From NCBI GenBank assembly GCA_001599815.1, contig BCIA01000005.1, positions 3,170,472-3,234,471 on the forward strand: a DNA stretch of 64,000 bases, given 5' to 3'. The translations under genes were made by a program, and so were the position numbers. Below, in pieces: positions 12,288 through 23,194 of the stretch. Numbering within the stretch: position 1 is the stretch's first letter; each line of letters starts with the position of its first letter. The stretch is from Furcasterigmium furcatum (taxonomy: Eukaryota > Ascomycota > Sordariomycetes > Glomerellales > Plectosphaerellaceae). The notes beneath the pieces are model-generated. The model saw nothing but the letters and a program-made list of their open reading frames with translations, searched no databases and was not told the DNA's origin.

Positions 12288-13140
12288 ATGTTTATGGCAA
12301 GATCTGAATACGGCAAGTCGTCCACGAAGCCGCCCCAGAGGCTCCTACTAACCTCGTCCTCCCAGACCGCGGAATCAACACCTTCTCCCCCGAAGGCCGC
12401 CTCTTCCAAGTCGAATACTCGCTCGAGGCCATCAAGCTCGGCAGCACTGCCATCGGCGTCGCCACTTCCGAGGGCGTCATCCTCGGCGTCGAGAAGCGCG
12501 TCACCTCAACCCTCCTCGAGACCTCCTCCGTCGAGAAGATCGTCGAGATCGACCGCCACATCGGCTGTGCCATGTCCGGCCTCCAGGCTGACGCCCGCTC
12601 CATGGTCGAGCACGCCCGCGTCGAGTCCCAGTCCCACACATTCAACTACGCCGAGCCCCTCCGTGTCGAGAGCGCCACCCAGGCCATCTGCGACCTCGCC
12701 CTGCGCTTCGGCGAGGGTGCTGACGGCGAGGAGACCGTCATGTCCCGCCCCTTTGGCGTCGCCCTGCTCATCGCCGGCTACGACGAGGACGGCCCCCAGC
12801 TCTACCACGCCGAGCCCAGCGGTACCTTCTACCGGTACGATGCGAAGGCCATTGGTTCCGGTTCCGAGGGTGCGCAGGCCGAGCTGCAGAACGAATATCA
12901 CAAGGTGGGCACTGAAGGCACCCGACTAAGCTGTGGAACTAGAACTTTCAAGCTAACATATCTCAGTCCCTCACGATCGAGGACGCCGAGACCCTGGTGC
13001 TCAAGACCCTGAAGCAGGTCATGGAGGAGAAGCTGGATTCGAAGAACGTGCAGCTGGCGAGCGTAACCAAGGAGAAGGGCTTCAGGATATACACGGACGA
13101 GGAGATGGCCACCGTTGTCGAGCGGCTGCCGGCCAACTAA
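12288..13140 (+). CDS. PUP2: 20S proteasome alpha-5 subunit
   Basis: Exons 12288-12312, 12366-12904 and 12967-13140 give 245 residues, the usual length. The start [20 protein letters not shown] contains the alpha-type signature [19 protein letters not shown], which forms the gate region of the alpha ring. Also present are [20 protein letters not shown], a KRVTSTLLE block, [14 protein letters not shown], the [11 protein letters not shown] segment and [18 protein letters not shown]. As an alpha subunit it is non-catalytic and builds the outer heptameric ring. Intron 1 (12313-12365) starts with GC, not GT (GCAAGT...ACTAAC...CCCAG); reading through it breaks the signature, so the GC donor is required. 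Intron 2 is a normal GT-AG intron. Confidence 0.97.
12313..12365 (+). other. GC-AG intron in the proteasome alpha-5 gene
   Basis: The exon boundary is TAC G|GCAAGT. The intron carries the branch site CTAAC and ends CCCAG. Joining the flanks yields GAC CGC GGA, the conserved Asp-Arg-Gly. No GT donor nearby keeps frame. Confidence 0.9.
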
Positions 13141-13453
13141 GGGCGCGGTTTTAGATGAGCGATGCGCGGCCGTGGAGAGGACCAATAGACCGCAGAACAC
13201 ACCGGACGCCCAGGAGCCTGGACGCCTGGGTGATGACCAATGTAACACTAGCTTTGCTCGATGCGGTGCGCTTCCTGGATGCTGCGTGCCTTGGATGGAG
13301 TACTCGTCAATGCTGCTTACTTTGTGTAGGACCAACCAACTGCCCAGCGACGACCATTGGTGAGGGGGATCTGAGCCCTTTGAACGCCTGGTCTCTTCGC
13401 TACGAACAAATCTGCCACTCGGACATCATCATCTATTCAATCGTAACGCTTCA
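13141..13453. other. Convergent 3' flanks of proteasome alpha-5 and the Zn2Cys6 factor
   Basis: 313 bp between facing stop codons. No further feature seen. Confidence 0.6.
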
Positions 13454-16400
13454 TTACCCTTCTAGGTCCATCCTTTCCAGCTCCTTCTCCACGCTCAACA
13501 GCCCAATGGCATACGCCGCCCGCTCCGGCCTCGCCACCACAAGCTTGTTCTGCCCGCTGTCGAGTTGCTCAATCTTGTTTTGGACCCGCCTATCCATCGT
13601 CCATAGCGGCTTCGGGATCTCCCTCTCCAGGTCTGGATCCTGCACATAAGGCGGGCCCTTGTCCATCGCCGCCGCCTTGCTCCATGCCGACTCGCACCCC
13701 TCGGCGATCTGCCGCGACGACTGCCACCCAGTAAGCCGCGCGACATCATGCAGCCGCCGGATGATCCAATGCCGTTGCACATTATCCTGGAGCTGTTCGG
13801 GTTGTTAGCAGAGTTAAAAACAAGATGTACAGAGGGGAAAGGATGGCCGGTCCTACCTGGATGCCGCCCACAAACAGCGGAAGACAGCTCTCCACAAGCG
13901 CTGCGCCCACAAGCGTGCTGATTTCCGTCACGCCGACGAGATCATCAGAAAGCCCGGCCGCAATCCGCCCGATCTCAATGGCGTATCGCGCCGTCTGACC
14001 TGCCTGTATGCCCTGCGCGATCATTGCCGCAGGTGGCATCATCGGGTGGGCGCGATACAGATGCACCAGGCCCATGTAGTAGTTAAGCCATACGCCGGCG
14101 ACGGAGAACGTGCGGTACTGCAGGGTCGGGCCAAACGGCGAGTCACGCCGGTCCGCATATTCGGGGCCCAGGGGTTCGAACTCGGGTCCGAAGTTCTTTC
14201 GCAGCAACTCGAAGGCGATGCGGATCTCCTCCCACTCGCGCATAGCCGCTGCCGTCGCGGCTTCGAGATTGACATCTTCCAGTCTTTCCTCAGGAGGTGT
14301 CTGGTCTCTTGGCGGAGTGAAACCTCTTGGCAGCTGGACCTCGCCAATCTGAGTTGGCAACATACCCGGGAACATGGGAGGAGATCCCCCGGAGGATCCG
14401 CCGCCGAACATCCCCGGAGGCATTGCACCGGGCGGTGGTCCCATGCCGGGGGGAAATCCTCCTGGCGGCATGGCTCCCGGTGGCATTCCGGACGGCATTC
14501 CCATCGGGGGTCCTCCGGGTGGCCCTCCGGGTGGTCCCCCGGGCGGTCCCATGCCGGCTGGCATACCCATACCGGGAGGCATACCCATACCGGGAGGCAT
14601 TCCAGGCGGCATGCCCGGAGGCACGCCGGGAGGAGGGCCACCTCTTCCCCCTGCTTCCTGTGGTGGGCCTCGGGCTTGTCCCCTCCCGGCGCCTGGCGGT
14701 CCGCCCATGAAGCCGTATTTTTGCATCGCCTTCCTCTTTCGCGAGAGGTCCTCGCCCGCAAATGTCATCAGCCGCGACAATACGAGCACCAGATGGTCGT
14801 ACGTTCCGTATCTATGGCTGTCAGGATCCAAGTCCAGCCGCATGCGAGTCTCTACTTACATGGCCTCCAGTCTGCCCATCGGTGCTCTTGGCGGGCACTG
14901 CGTGCGATGTTTATACTCCATGCTGGTGTCCCGTCAGCGATGCTCCCTCGATAGCAACAAGGTTGTACTCACAATGGCTTGCAACCAGACAGGAGGCCCA
15001 GATAAACGTCCATCTTAGTGTACCACCAGTACAGATCCCTGAGATGCTCATAGTGCTCGATATCCCTATCCGTGTAGTACATACCCGACAGGGGTCTGTC
15101 ATCTTCGTACCTGACCTCCTGTCCACTGAGCCTGCCGACAAACTCATTATCAATGTCGTCCAGGTCTAGTTGGAGGGCACCGCCGCTGTCATGCCCCATG
15201 AAGAAGGGATCTAGCGGGCGGCGACGCTCCTCCTCAACTAGAGCCCGCTTCGCCCGCTTTAGGGGTATGATGTTTCTTGTCATCTCTCGAAAGTCGACCT
15301 CCTTGATCAGCAGGCGAGCGCCCAACAAGTGCTGGCTCCATTTCGTGTGCTCGGAGTTCCAGACCTCGAAGTACGCAAGGAGCAGGATCGAGGCTATTGT
15401 CGCGGGCTGCGTTCGGCGGGCGTGGCTCTTGACGTTTCGGGCAATGCGGCGGATGGCCAGGTGGTAGTGCTTGAGTGCCGCTGTCTCTGGCTGATTTTGT
15501 AGTTTTGCGATTTGCAGGGCGCCGATGGCGAGCATGGCCTGGAGGAGCGCTGGATGGTTGAAGGCGAGAATCGGGAAGGTATCTGTCCATCGTCAGCGTG
15601 ATCATCCTCAAGCATGGTCAGCGACAGCCTCGGTGCATACACGTCCAGATATTCTGGTTAGCCGCCGTTGACGGATTACCCGCCAGAGGTCTGTCGTTGT
15701 GGTCGAAAGGATGGCGCTCGTAGAGGGACATGCTCGGGCCCGTCACGTTGACGAAGTGCCAGAAGAGGGAGGCAGTCTTGCTGTCGTTGAGAGGCGAGTT
15801 GACGGCGTTAGGGATGTAAGATGTCAAGACATCAACGTGGGCAAAGGAGGTAAACGTCCGCATCGTGGTGCCCACCCCCTCAAGGGGACCGTCCATGTGG
15901 CTTTGGATCAGAGTCCTGTAGCTATCCTCCCTTTCGGCGCCTTCGTCCTCATCGTCCGAGTCGCCCATGGATGCGTCATCCTCAGAGAGATACTTCCAGT
16001 CGTCGTCTTGTGGTATGTGTTCCTGCGACGGGCCGGCTTCTCCGGCGACCGGCTCGAGCGTCGCTCCCTGGGCCCGGGGCGGGGTCGGTCTCTGCTGCAT
16101 CCTTGACGGCCCTTGACCCAGATCGAAGCCACCCTCCTCGCCGCTTGGAGATGGTAGATACTGCTGGCCATGTTCTTGCTGGCCCTGATGGTGATAGAAT
16201 TGCCCAGTTGGCGAGACCAAGGATGGACTTGCGGACGGCGGGGCGTACTCGTAGGGAGCATTCTGGCTGAAACTGTAATTTGAAGAAACGGCAGACCCGG
16301 GTTGCTCGATAAAGGGCTGTCCATAGGGGGCAGCAGAGTAGTGTTGAAAGTCGACGGCCGCCGGCGGCTTGGGTGCTATCGCGGCCAGAGGCGGGACCTG

Positions 16401-16836
16401 GGACTGTTGTTTCGACTGCTGCGTACTGGCGGGAACAAAGGGACGCTGAGAAGTCTCCGGAGGGAAAACGACGGGTCCATAGCTACCGCCGGAAAACGCA
16501 CCGATGGGATCCTTGAAGATGACGCGCTGGTTGTAGCCCTCACAGTTCCTCTTGGACTTGATGCAGTTGTGGCAGATGGGCCGCCCTTCGTCGCACTTGA
16601 TGCGGCGCTTTCGACAGGCTTCAAGGCCAGGTCAGAGGGCTTGCGCATGGACACCAGTGGAAAGGAGGAAAGCATGGATACGTACTCAGACAGCCCGTCT
16701 TGGTCCTCTTCCGAATGGGCTGCTTCTGGCGGTTGGAGTCCTCCTCGCCGCCGCCATTGCCCTTGTCCTCCTCCACGCTGGATGCCGTTACAGGCTCAGA
16801 CTTGATGGCCTCGGACGCCACGTCGGCGGAGCCCAT
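13454..16836 (-). CDS. Zn(2)-Cys(6) transcription factor with fungal TF domain
   Basis: Exons 16686-16836, 15641-16618, 14973-15582, 14860-14922, 13857-14811 and 13454-13792 give one 1,031-residue frame. The intron at 14812-14859 is 48 nt and removes an in-frame TAA. The zinc cluster forms only after splicing exons 1 and 2: GCLTCRKRRIKCDE, then PICHNC and KSKRNCEGYNQR, with six cysteines spaced 2-6-6-2-6. Residues of about 65-340 are Gln/Pro/Ser-rich and acidic. The middle-homology region follows (PILAFNHPALLQAMLAIGAL, ILLLAYFEVWNSEHTKW, DLYWWYTKMDVYLGLLSG). Between about residues 625 and 770 lies a Pro/Gly/Met-rich tract, then a helical C terminus. It resembles the Moc3-type C6 group, but I cannot assign an ortholog or target. 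It probably acts as a nuclear DNA-binding dimer. Confidence 0.9.
14374..14690 (-). repeat. Pro/Gly/Met-rich tandem repeat inside the Zn2Cys6 factor
   Basis: In the coding strand the tract encodes repeated PPGM, GGPPGGPP and PPGMGM units. At DNA level, near-identical units such as GGAGGCATACCCATACC stand side by side at about 14576-14600. The reading frame stays open across it. Confidence 0.85.
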
Positions 16837-19800
16837 CCCAGAAGACTCTAGTGCGGCGATAGAAAACGAATGGATTTAGAGCAAAGTCGAATCCACCAAG
16901 AGCTTTCAGCTGAGGCAGGCTGCTTTACATGACGCCCTCGCTTGGTCAGTTGGAAGCTGAGTTGGGTGCGCCTCGAGGAAGCCCCTTAATTCAGGATCGA
17001 CTTGGGAGGAGGGAAAAGGCGTAGAGATCGACAGGTGAGTGGCGTTTGCGCCGCGGTGTCTCTCCGGTGATGAGGAGCCGCGTGGCGGGTCTGGCGGATA
17101 CACTGGCTAGGAGAATGAAGCCGTCCAGACAGTCATGAGGGTGGGCTCGCTCGTTCCTCAGAGAACAACGGGCAGCGCGAGAGCACGGGATGTCCACTGA
17201 CGAGCGCCTGTATGATATACAAGTAGACCACTCATGGAGGCGACTGAAACATGGTGGTGTAACCTCGACTCCGGCGCAAGGATGCTGGGACGGGAAAGCG
17301 TGGGTTTGTGTGCCCAGACCAGCAAGAAGGCCAGCTAGGCTGATTTGAATCCGTCACTATGGGTAAAGACCCGTTCCTGGAGATTGAGGAACCAGATATC
17401 CCGGCCGGTGAAGCCCGGAAGAAGCAAGTCCCAGAGTCGGTCGCTGCACAGGGTGTTGGACGGCGAATGGCGAGGGGGCGACGAGGGTCGAGGTTGTCAG
17501 GGGGGGAGCATGTAGGATGGCTGGATGCCGACAAGGAGACGGCCTTGGGAACCCGAAGAGATCAAGACAGACTGAGGGTGAGTGAAGGGGGTCCCCGACT
17601 CGCTCGACGTTGAAGATGCGGTCCACGGGAGTTGACCCCTTGTAGATTGCCCAGCAATACCGGGGCGGGTGGAGTTGGGATGGTCCTCATCACCATCGAC
17701 AACTCTATTTGAGCCTGGTCTTGACCTTGTCCAGGAACGGGAGGCTGGGGTTGCAGTCAAGGAGGGGATGAACTGTTCCGTGCAAGGGGCGCCAGGGGTC
17801 AATAGGGGGTGCTATTAGGGGGACGGCCCAGCACCGCTTTAACAAGCCTATTATTATTGGGCTGCCGGCACTTTTTTTGTTGACGCCTTTTTCTGACTCC
17901 CGGACGAGTCTGCTCTCCATAAAGTGCCCGGACGGTTGCGTTCGATTGCCCACATGGCGCCCCGAATCCCCCGAATGGCCCGTGGTCCGATACGAATGTC
18001 CAGTGGAAGCCGAGCCGTGGATGCGTGCGTGCCCCTCCCCCCGTGCCCTGGGCCTGGGAGCGCAAGAGCGGCAGCATTCGAGCCATGATGATTGATGTCC
18101 CCTGGTATCAGGCTTGGCCATGCGCGAGTTGCATTCAGCGCACCTTTTCGATAGTATATGCATTCGCATCCCAGGTCAACCGGCGTTCCAAGCCCGGTCG
18201 TCGTCATTTTCAAGAGCCAACCTCCCCGTGATCAGGGGTGTTGGGGCGCACGGCCCACCATGCGTGACAGTGACAAGATGAGATTGTCGGCCGAAGAGGC
18301 AGGGGTTAAGGACCCCTCCTCCTCCTCTGCCAGGCAGTAACACCCAATGAGGGAGGTGAATGTGGGAAGCCGAAGTCAGGTCTCACAAGATGCAAAGCCT
18401 GCCTCTGATCCCCGCTTCTCTAACCGATGTTTAAGATACACCGAGTGTTATGTCGTCGACACCATGATCGGCAAAGCCTTGGAATGCCGTTGTTGTAGTC
18501 GGGGCGGAACGACCATCCAGCCTCAAGACACGAGCTGCAGAGCGGGCCAAGCCAATTGACACGGGACGAGAGTTGCAGCCGCCGGGACTTTCGTGTTCAT
18601 GCATGGTGCTGGGGATAAAGTATCTGCATCGCTTGGTAAATCAGTTCCCCTGTGCTGACAGAGCCAGGGCTCGGTGAGCAGGTGGCAACTGGAGCACAGT
18701 CTTCTTCAGAAATCTTTTGCGTCGCGGGCGGCCCAATTGAGCTGCAGAATGGCGCTCCCTGTTGGTTCCGATAGCCTTGACCCTTCACTGCGCGTGGTCT
18801 CTAGGAAGAAAGGCCGAGGATTCCGTTTTCCGGCCATGGCGTCGACGATTGTGTTCCATACTTGTATGTATGCCTTGCCAATGAACGGTACAGGGTCAAG
18901 TGTGCCACATGGGGATCTGCTGATGTGCCGTGAGTTGTCCTCTACCCTGCCAGATATATCGCAAAGCAGACTAGTTTTATCGCGGTCTGGACGGGATCGG
19001 TAAGCGGGCGCTTGGAGCGTGCCAACCTCGTGGTCATAAGGCAGATTTGGACTGTGGCTGTCAGGTTTCTTCACCCACCCACCGAGAAGAGTGAACAGGG
19101 GGTTCGTCAGGCCACCTCAGCAGCTTCACTCACCTCCCCAGGTCGCGCGCCGGCAAACACCCGTATCAAAACGCTTGTCGGCGTACAAGTAGAACGACCC
19201 AACAGAGAGTCGTGATGAAAATACTGCAGCCAAAAGCGTGCCGACATCGCAGTTGGTGGAATCGAAATACGTAACGGCGCAACTCCATTCATCGTGACCA
19301 GCACTACCACCGAGGAGGCCCTGCACAAAGTACGTACTGTAGACCCCGGCAGCCCAACCCAGGCACCATCTCTCGGCAGGCATGGCTCGGTGCGATGGCG
19401 GCGACTGTGTGCTAGTCTGCCAAACCACGGGATCGGATTTCGTGCCTCAACCGTACTTTCGGGACAACTGTCGGCCTCTTTAAAGAGTGACGCCGAAATC
19501 TGTCCAGATGCTGCCGACGCCCGGACTCCGCAGCAGCATGAGCAAACCACGGCATGTCCAAGGTCCGACAGGGCCCAAGGACTCGAGAGAAGAGGCTCCA
19601 ATGGCTGGTGAGAGAGGGCGGGTTCGTGTCACGGTGGGAGAGGGGAGACGCGGTCCCTTGTGCTGCCATGTGTCATTAGAATTGAGGTTAGGGGGTGCAA
19701 CCTCGAGTGACACTTGACCCGTCTTGGGATTAGCACCATCTGGCTCGCCCGGTCATTGACCACGAGAAACCTTGCTTGGTCGCGGGAAGCCGCATCCGTT

Positions 19801-21101
19801 GACGCTAGATGGCTGCTAAAAGTCGCAGACCGCCGGGCGTCGTGGAATGGGGGCGTCCAGCGAGAGTAGAAGAGGATGCTGACCGAGACGTCTTGTCTCA
19901 GCGCGCATTCGCTTGGGACAAGTGCGTGCTTGACAGCCACGCGGCAGTGAAGGGGGCGCCAACCGCCGTCATCGGGAGTGAACTTGCGAGCAGGGAGGGA
20001 CGGGTGAGCGTGAGCCAGCAGGGCAAAGCCCGGGGGCCTGGCCAGTGCATCACGAGTCCGGCGTCCCCGCGTTGTGGGTTGTGGGCTGAAGTTGAGCAGG
20101 CCAAGGAATGCCGGTCAGGCTGAGGGTGCCTAGATCGAGGTCACGAATCATGTATGGCGTCGTAGACCCCGATATGCCAGTGCTGGCACGACAGGCGCCA
20201 TCGGCAGGGGTTGTTCAGGTGGCCCGGGATCTGCATCCGGACGGCTCAGGCGCTTTTGAAGTGAGCGAGGAGGGGCGATGGGGGGCCGGCCACACCTCTC
20301 ACTTCATACGTGGAATCGGGACGGAGACTCGGGCTCAACTTGATATGTAGAGACAGGCAGGTGGACCAGATCAATAGCGCGGCTTGGCTGATGAAAGGCC
20401 ATGTGGGAGTGAGCGTGTCCCAACGTTCATTGAATCGTCGGTCTTCCGCTGGCGTGAGACCCAGGGAGCCAATTGGGGGCCGGCCCAGAAGATGAGCCTA
20501 TCTCCGGCATGTCCACGGAGTATTGGCCGGTTGTGAGAGGGGACAGAGTGCGAGCTAGTGTTGAAGGAGGAGGGAGACCGAGCTGGTGAGATGAAAAATG
20601 GAACGAAGGCGGGAGAAGAGAGCGCGATCCACGATGATGAATACCTTAGTGCCTTACCTAGGTAGGTAGGCACGTCGGCAGGTGGGAGTCCAGACGGTCT
20701 TTCCTCTGCCGCGATTAAAACGCGCCATCCAGCGAAATGAAGCTCGGGCCAACTGGTCCTTCACCAAGACCTGGTCCGTGTGCCCACCTTCCCGTGCACG
20801 AGCCACCTCTTGTCTGCACCTGGCCGCACCTTCCGTTCAACGATCTAAAATTTGAAACTGGCAGGGGTTCAAATGGACGACGGGCAAATCTGCGCCAAGC
20901 ATCAGAAAAAAAATCAAAGGTGCATTCTCACAAGAGGCGAATGAGAGCCGGACGTCTCATCACCACGCCACGACTCCACGAACTTGGTCCCGGCATCCAA
21001 CTGCTGCAACTGGCCTTGTCTTGCATGAGATAATTTCTCTAGCGTTTGTTGCCGTCACCACCACGGGGAAACCAGCCCGCCAGCCCGCCAGCCCGCCCGC
21101 C
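16837..21101. other. Gene-poor 4.3-kb divergent region between the Zn2Cys6 factor and RRP8
   Basis: No open frame here shows a domain, codon bias or splice pattern that I can support. It must hold the promoters of both flanking genes. A TACCTAGGTA palindrome lies at 20655-20664, and a CAGCCCGC tandem at about 21074-21099 sits just before the RRP8 start. Long upstream regions are common for fungal regulators. Confidence 0.5.
20655..20664. repeat. TACCTAGGTA palindrome
   Basis: Ten-base perfect palindrome, extended on the right by GGTAGG. Same core as at 6770-6779 and 25469-25478. Confidence 0.8.
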
Positions 21102-22796
21102 ATGTTCGCCGTCACTGGGTGGTCAGTCTCCAGTGACGCCCTCAAGACTGAGACAGAAGAGAAGAAGCCGAAGCCTGAGGGAGCAGCGCCCAACAAGCGC
21201 AAGAGGGCCACAAAGAAGAAGGAGGAGAGTGTCACTGTCGACAATGTCGCGAATCTCTGGGAGAGGGTGATTGAGGGCAAGCCTGGGAAGAGCAATAGGA
21301 AGGACAAGGCCAAGTCCAAGAAGAGAGATGGCAGCCATGGGGCCAACGGCAACGACAGGGTCTCCAAGCTACAGCAAGAGTCAGCTCAGCCAGCCCCAAA
21401 ACGCCAGAAGGGCGACTCCGGCAAGCCCGTCGACGCCCCTCAGGTCGTCGATCAGGCTGAGGAGGATGAGGAGGGCGACTGGGGAGGGCTCAGCGATGCC
21501 GAGCCAAGCGTCGTGAAGGAAGACGATGAACCTGCCAGGAAAAAAACCAAGAAGGAGAAGAAGAAGGAGAAGAAGGAAAAGAGCCAGAATGCTACGGCTC
21601 CTGAAGCGGTCACCGAGACCCCAGAGCATGAGTCGAAAGGGGGGGGAAAGAACAAGAACGACAAGTCCAGCAAGGATGCTCAGTCCAACACCGAGGCTAC
21701 ATCGCCTGCCACGACGAAGACAACCTCAGCTGCAACCCCCACGCCGGCAGGACCCAAGTTGACGCCCCTCCAAGCCTCGATGCGCGCAAAGCTGGTCTCG
21801 GCTCGCTTTCGCCACCTCAATGAGACTCTCTACACTCGACCCTCGGAGGAGGCTCTCCGCCTCTTCACCGAGAGCCCGGAGATGTTCGCCGAGTACCACG
21901 AAGGCTTCCGACGACAAGTCGATGTCTGGCCGGAGAACCCTGTCGACGGTTACATTCGTGATATCAAGTCCAGGGCCAAGGTCCGCCACCCCCCGAGGGA
22001 CTCCAAGCACCGCCAACAGCCGCAGACCAAGAAGGATGAGCTCCTTCCCCTGCCGCGCACCAGCGAGACTTCCACCATCGCCGACCTGGGCTGTGGTGAC
22101 GCCCGCCTCGCCGAGATCCTCGTCCCCCTCTCCCGCAAGCTGAAGCTGTCCATCCACAGCTTCGACCTCCACAGCCCTAGCCCGCACGTCACCCGCGCCG
22201 ACATCGCCAACGTGCCCCTCGCCGATGGCGCCGCCGATGTCGCCATCTTCTGCCTCGCCCTCATGGGCACCAACTGGCTCGACTTCATCGAGGAGGCCTA
22301 CCGCATCCTCCGCTGGAAGGGCGAGCTCTGGATCGCCGAGATCAAGTCCCGTTTTGCCGGCAAAGGCGGCCCCGCCTCTGGCAGCGCCCGCGTCGAGCAC
22401 AGCGTCGGCAACCGCAAGCGCCAGCAGACCGTCGGCAAGAAGGGCAAGCCAGACGGTGCCGACAACGACGCGGACAGGGAGGAGCTCGCCGTTGAGGTCG
22501 ATGGTGCTGACGACCGCAGGGGCGAGACGGACCTGTCCGCCTTTATCGAGGCGCTGCGCAAGCGGGGTTTCGTTCTGCAGGGCGAGGACATGTCAAACAG
22601 GATGTTCGTTCGCATGCTGTTTGTCAAGGCCGCGCCGCCGACCAAGGGCAAGGGTGTCGAGGCTGCCAAGGCCCGGGAGGCAGCCATCGCGGAGAGGAAC
22701 AAGAAGCAGAAGCGCTTCGTGTGGGATGTCAAGGGCGAGGACGATGATGTTGATGAGGGTGGCATTTTGAAGCCCTGTGTCTACAAACTTCGCTGA
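21102..22796 (+). CDS. RRP8: 25S rRNA adenine-N1 methyltransferase RRP8
   Basis: Intronless, 564 residues from the ATG at 21102 (MFAVTGWSVSS). In yeast this nucleolar enzyme makes m1A in 25S rRNA and acts in early rRNA processing. The first 220 or so residues form a Lys/Glu-rich, basic, disordered tail (KKTKKEKKKEKKEK), typical of the fungal proteins. The catalytic part begins LTPLQASMRAKLVSARFRHL and continues through FHEGFRRQVDVWP-like and NPVDGYIRDI blocks. It then has IADLGCGDARLAE (SAM motif I), SFDLHSPSPHVTRADIANVP, CLALMGTNWLDFIEEAYRIL and GELWIAEIKSRF. A 50-residue insertion separates SRF from FIEALRKRGF. The motifs and length leave little doubt. Confidence 0.95.
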   Translation: MFAVTGWSVSSDALKTETEEKKPKPEGAAPNKRKRATKKKEESVTVDNVANLWERVIEGKPGKSNRKDKAKSKKRDGSHGANGNDRVSKLQQESAQPAPKRQKGDSGKPVDAPQVVDQAEEDEEGDWGGLSDAEPSVVKEDDEPARKKTKKEKKKEKKEKSQNATAPEAVTETPEHESKGGGKNKNDKSSKDAQSNTEATSPATTKTTSAATPTPAGPKLTPLQASMRAKLVSARFRHLNETLYTRPSEEALRLFTESPEMFAEYHEGFRRQVDVWPENPVDGYIRDIKSRAKVRHPPRDSKHRQQPQTKKDELLPLPRTSETSTIADLGCGDARLAEILVPLSRKLKLSIHSFDLHSPSPHVTRADIANVPLADGAADVAIFCLALMGTNWLDFIEEAYRILRWKGELWIAEIKSRFAGKGGPASGSARVEHSVGNRKRQQTVGKKGKPDGADNDADREELAVEVDGADDRRGETDLSAFIEALRKRGFVLQGEDMSNRMFVRMLFVKAAPPTKGKGVEAAKAREAAIAERNKKQKRFVWDVKGEDDDVDEGGILKPCVYKLR

Positions 22797-23194
22797 CGAC
22801 GTCCACAAGTACACATAGGTAGCTATCGGCACATCTGTCACAACATCGGTTCAAGGCGTTCATCTCAGAGGGAAAATAGGGGAATTCACGGCACGTGCCA
22901 TTTTAATGCTCCGTCTTCTTCTTGGAGAGAAAGTCCGTGGCCCTATCTGTCTTTTGAAAGGGAGAGTAACCCGTGTCTACAGAAGCGCTGAGCTCAACTG
23001 CTCTTGCGCCATGTCAAGTGTTGCGAGATGCCTTGACGCCCCTCTAGCGTAAAATCCCGCTGTGTCCCATCCCAGCTGGAAGTTCTCTGCCACCTGTACC
23101 CCAATCTAGTGCGTTTACGTGAGTTTCCCTCCTATATTTGTCCGCAAAGCCGTATCTGTACTGCCGCGGCGGATGTGAGCCGAGCCCACCCACC
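22797..23194. other. Convergent 3' flanks of RRP8 and DDI1
   Basis: 398 bp between facing stop codons; no other feature seen. Confidence 0.6.

Noticed and set aside
21726..22400. 224-codon minus-strand open frame opposite RRP8
   Set aside because: Shadow of the RRP8 coding strand, with no conserved feature.
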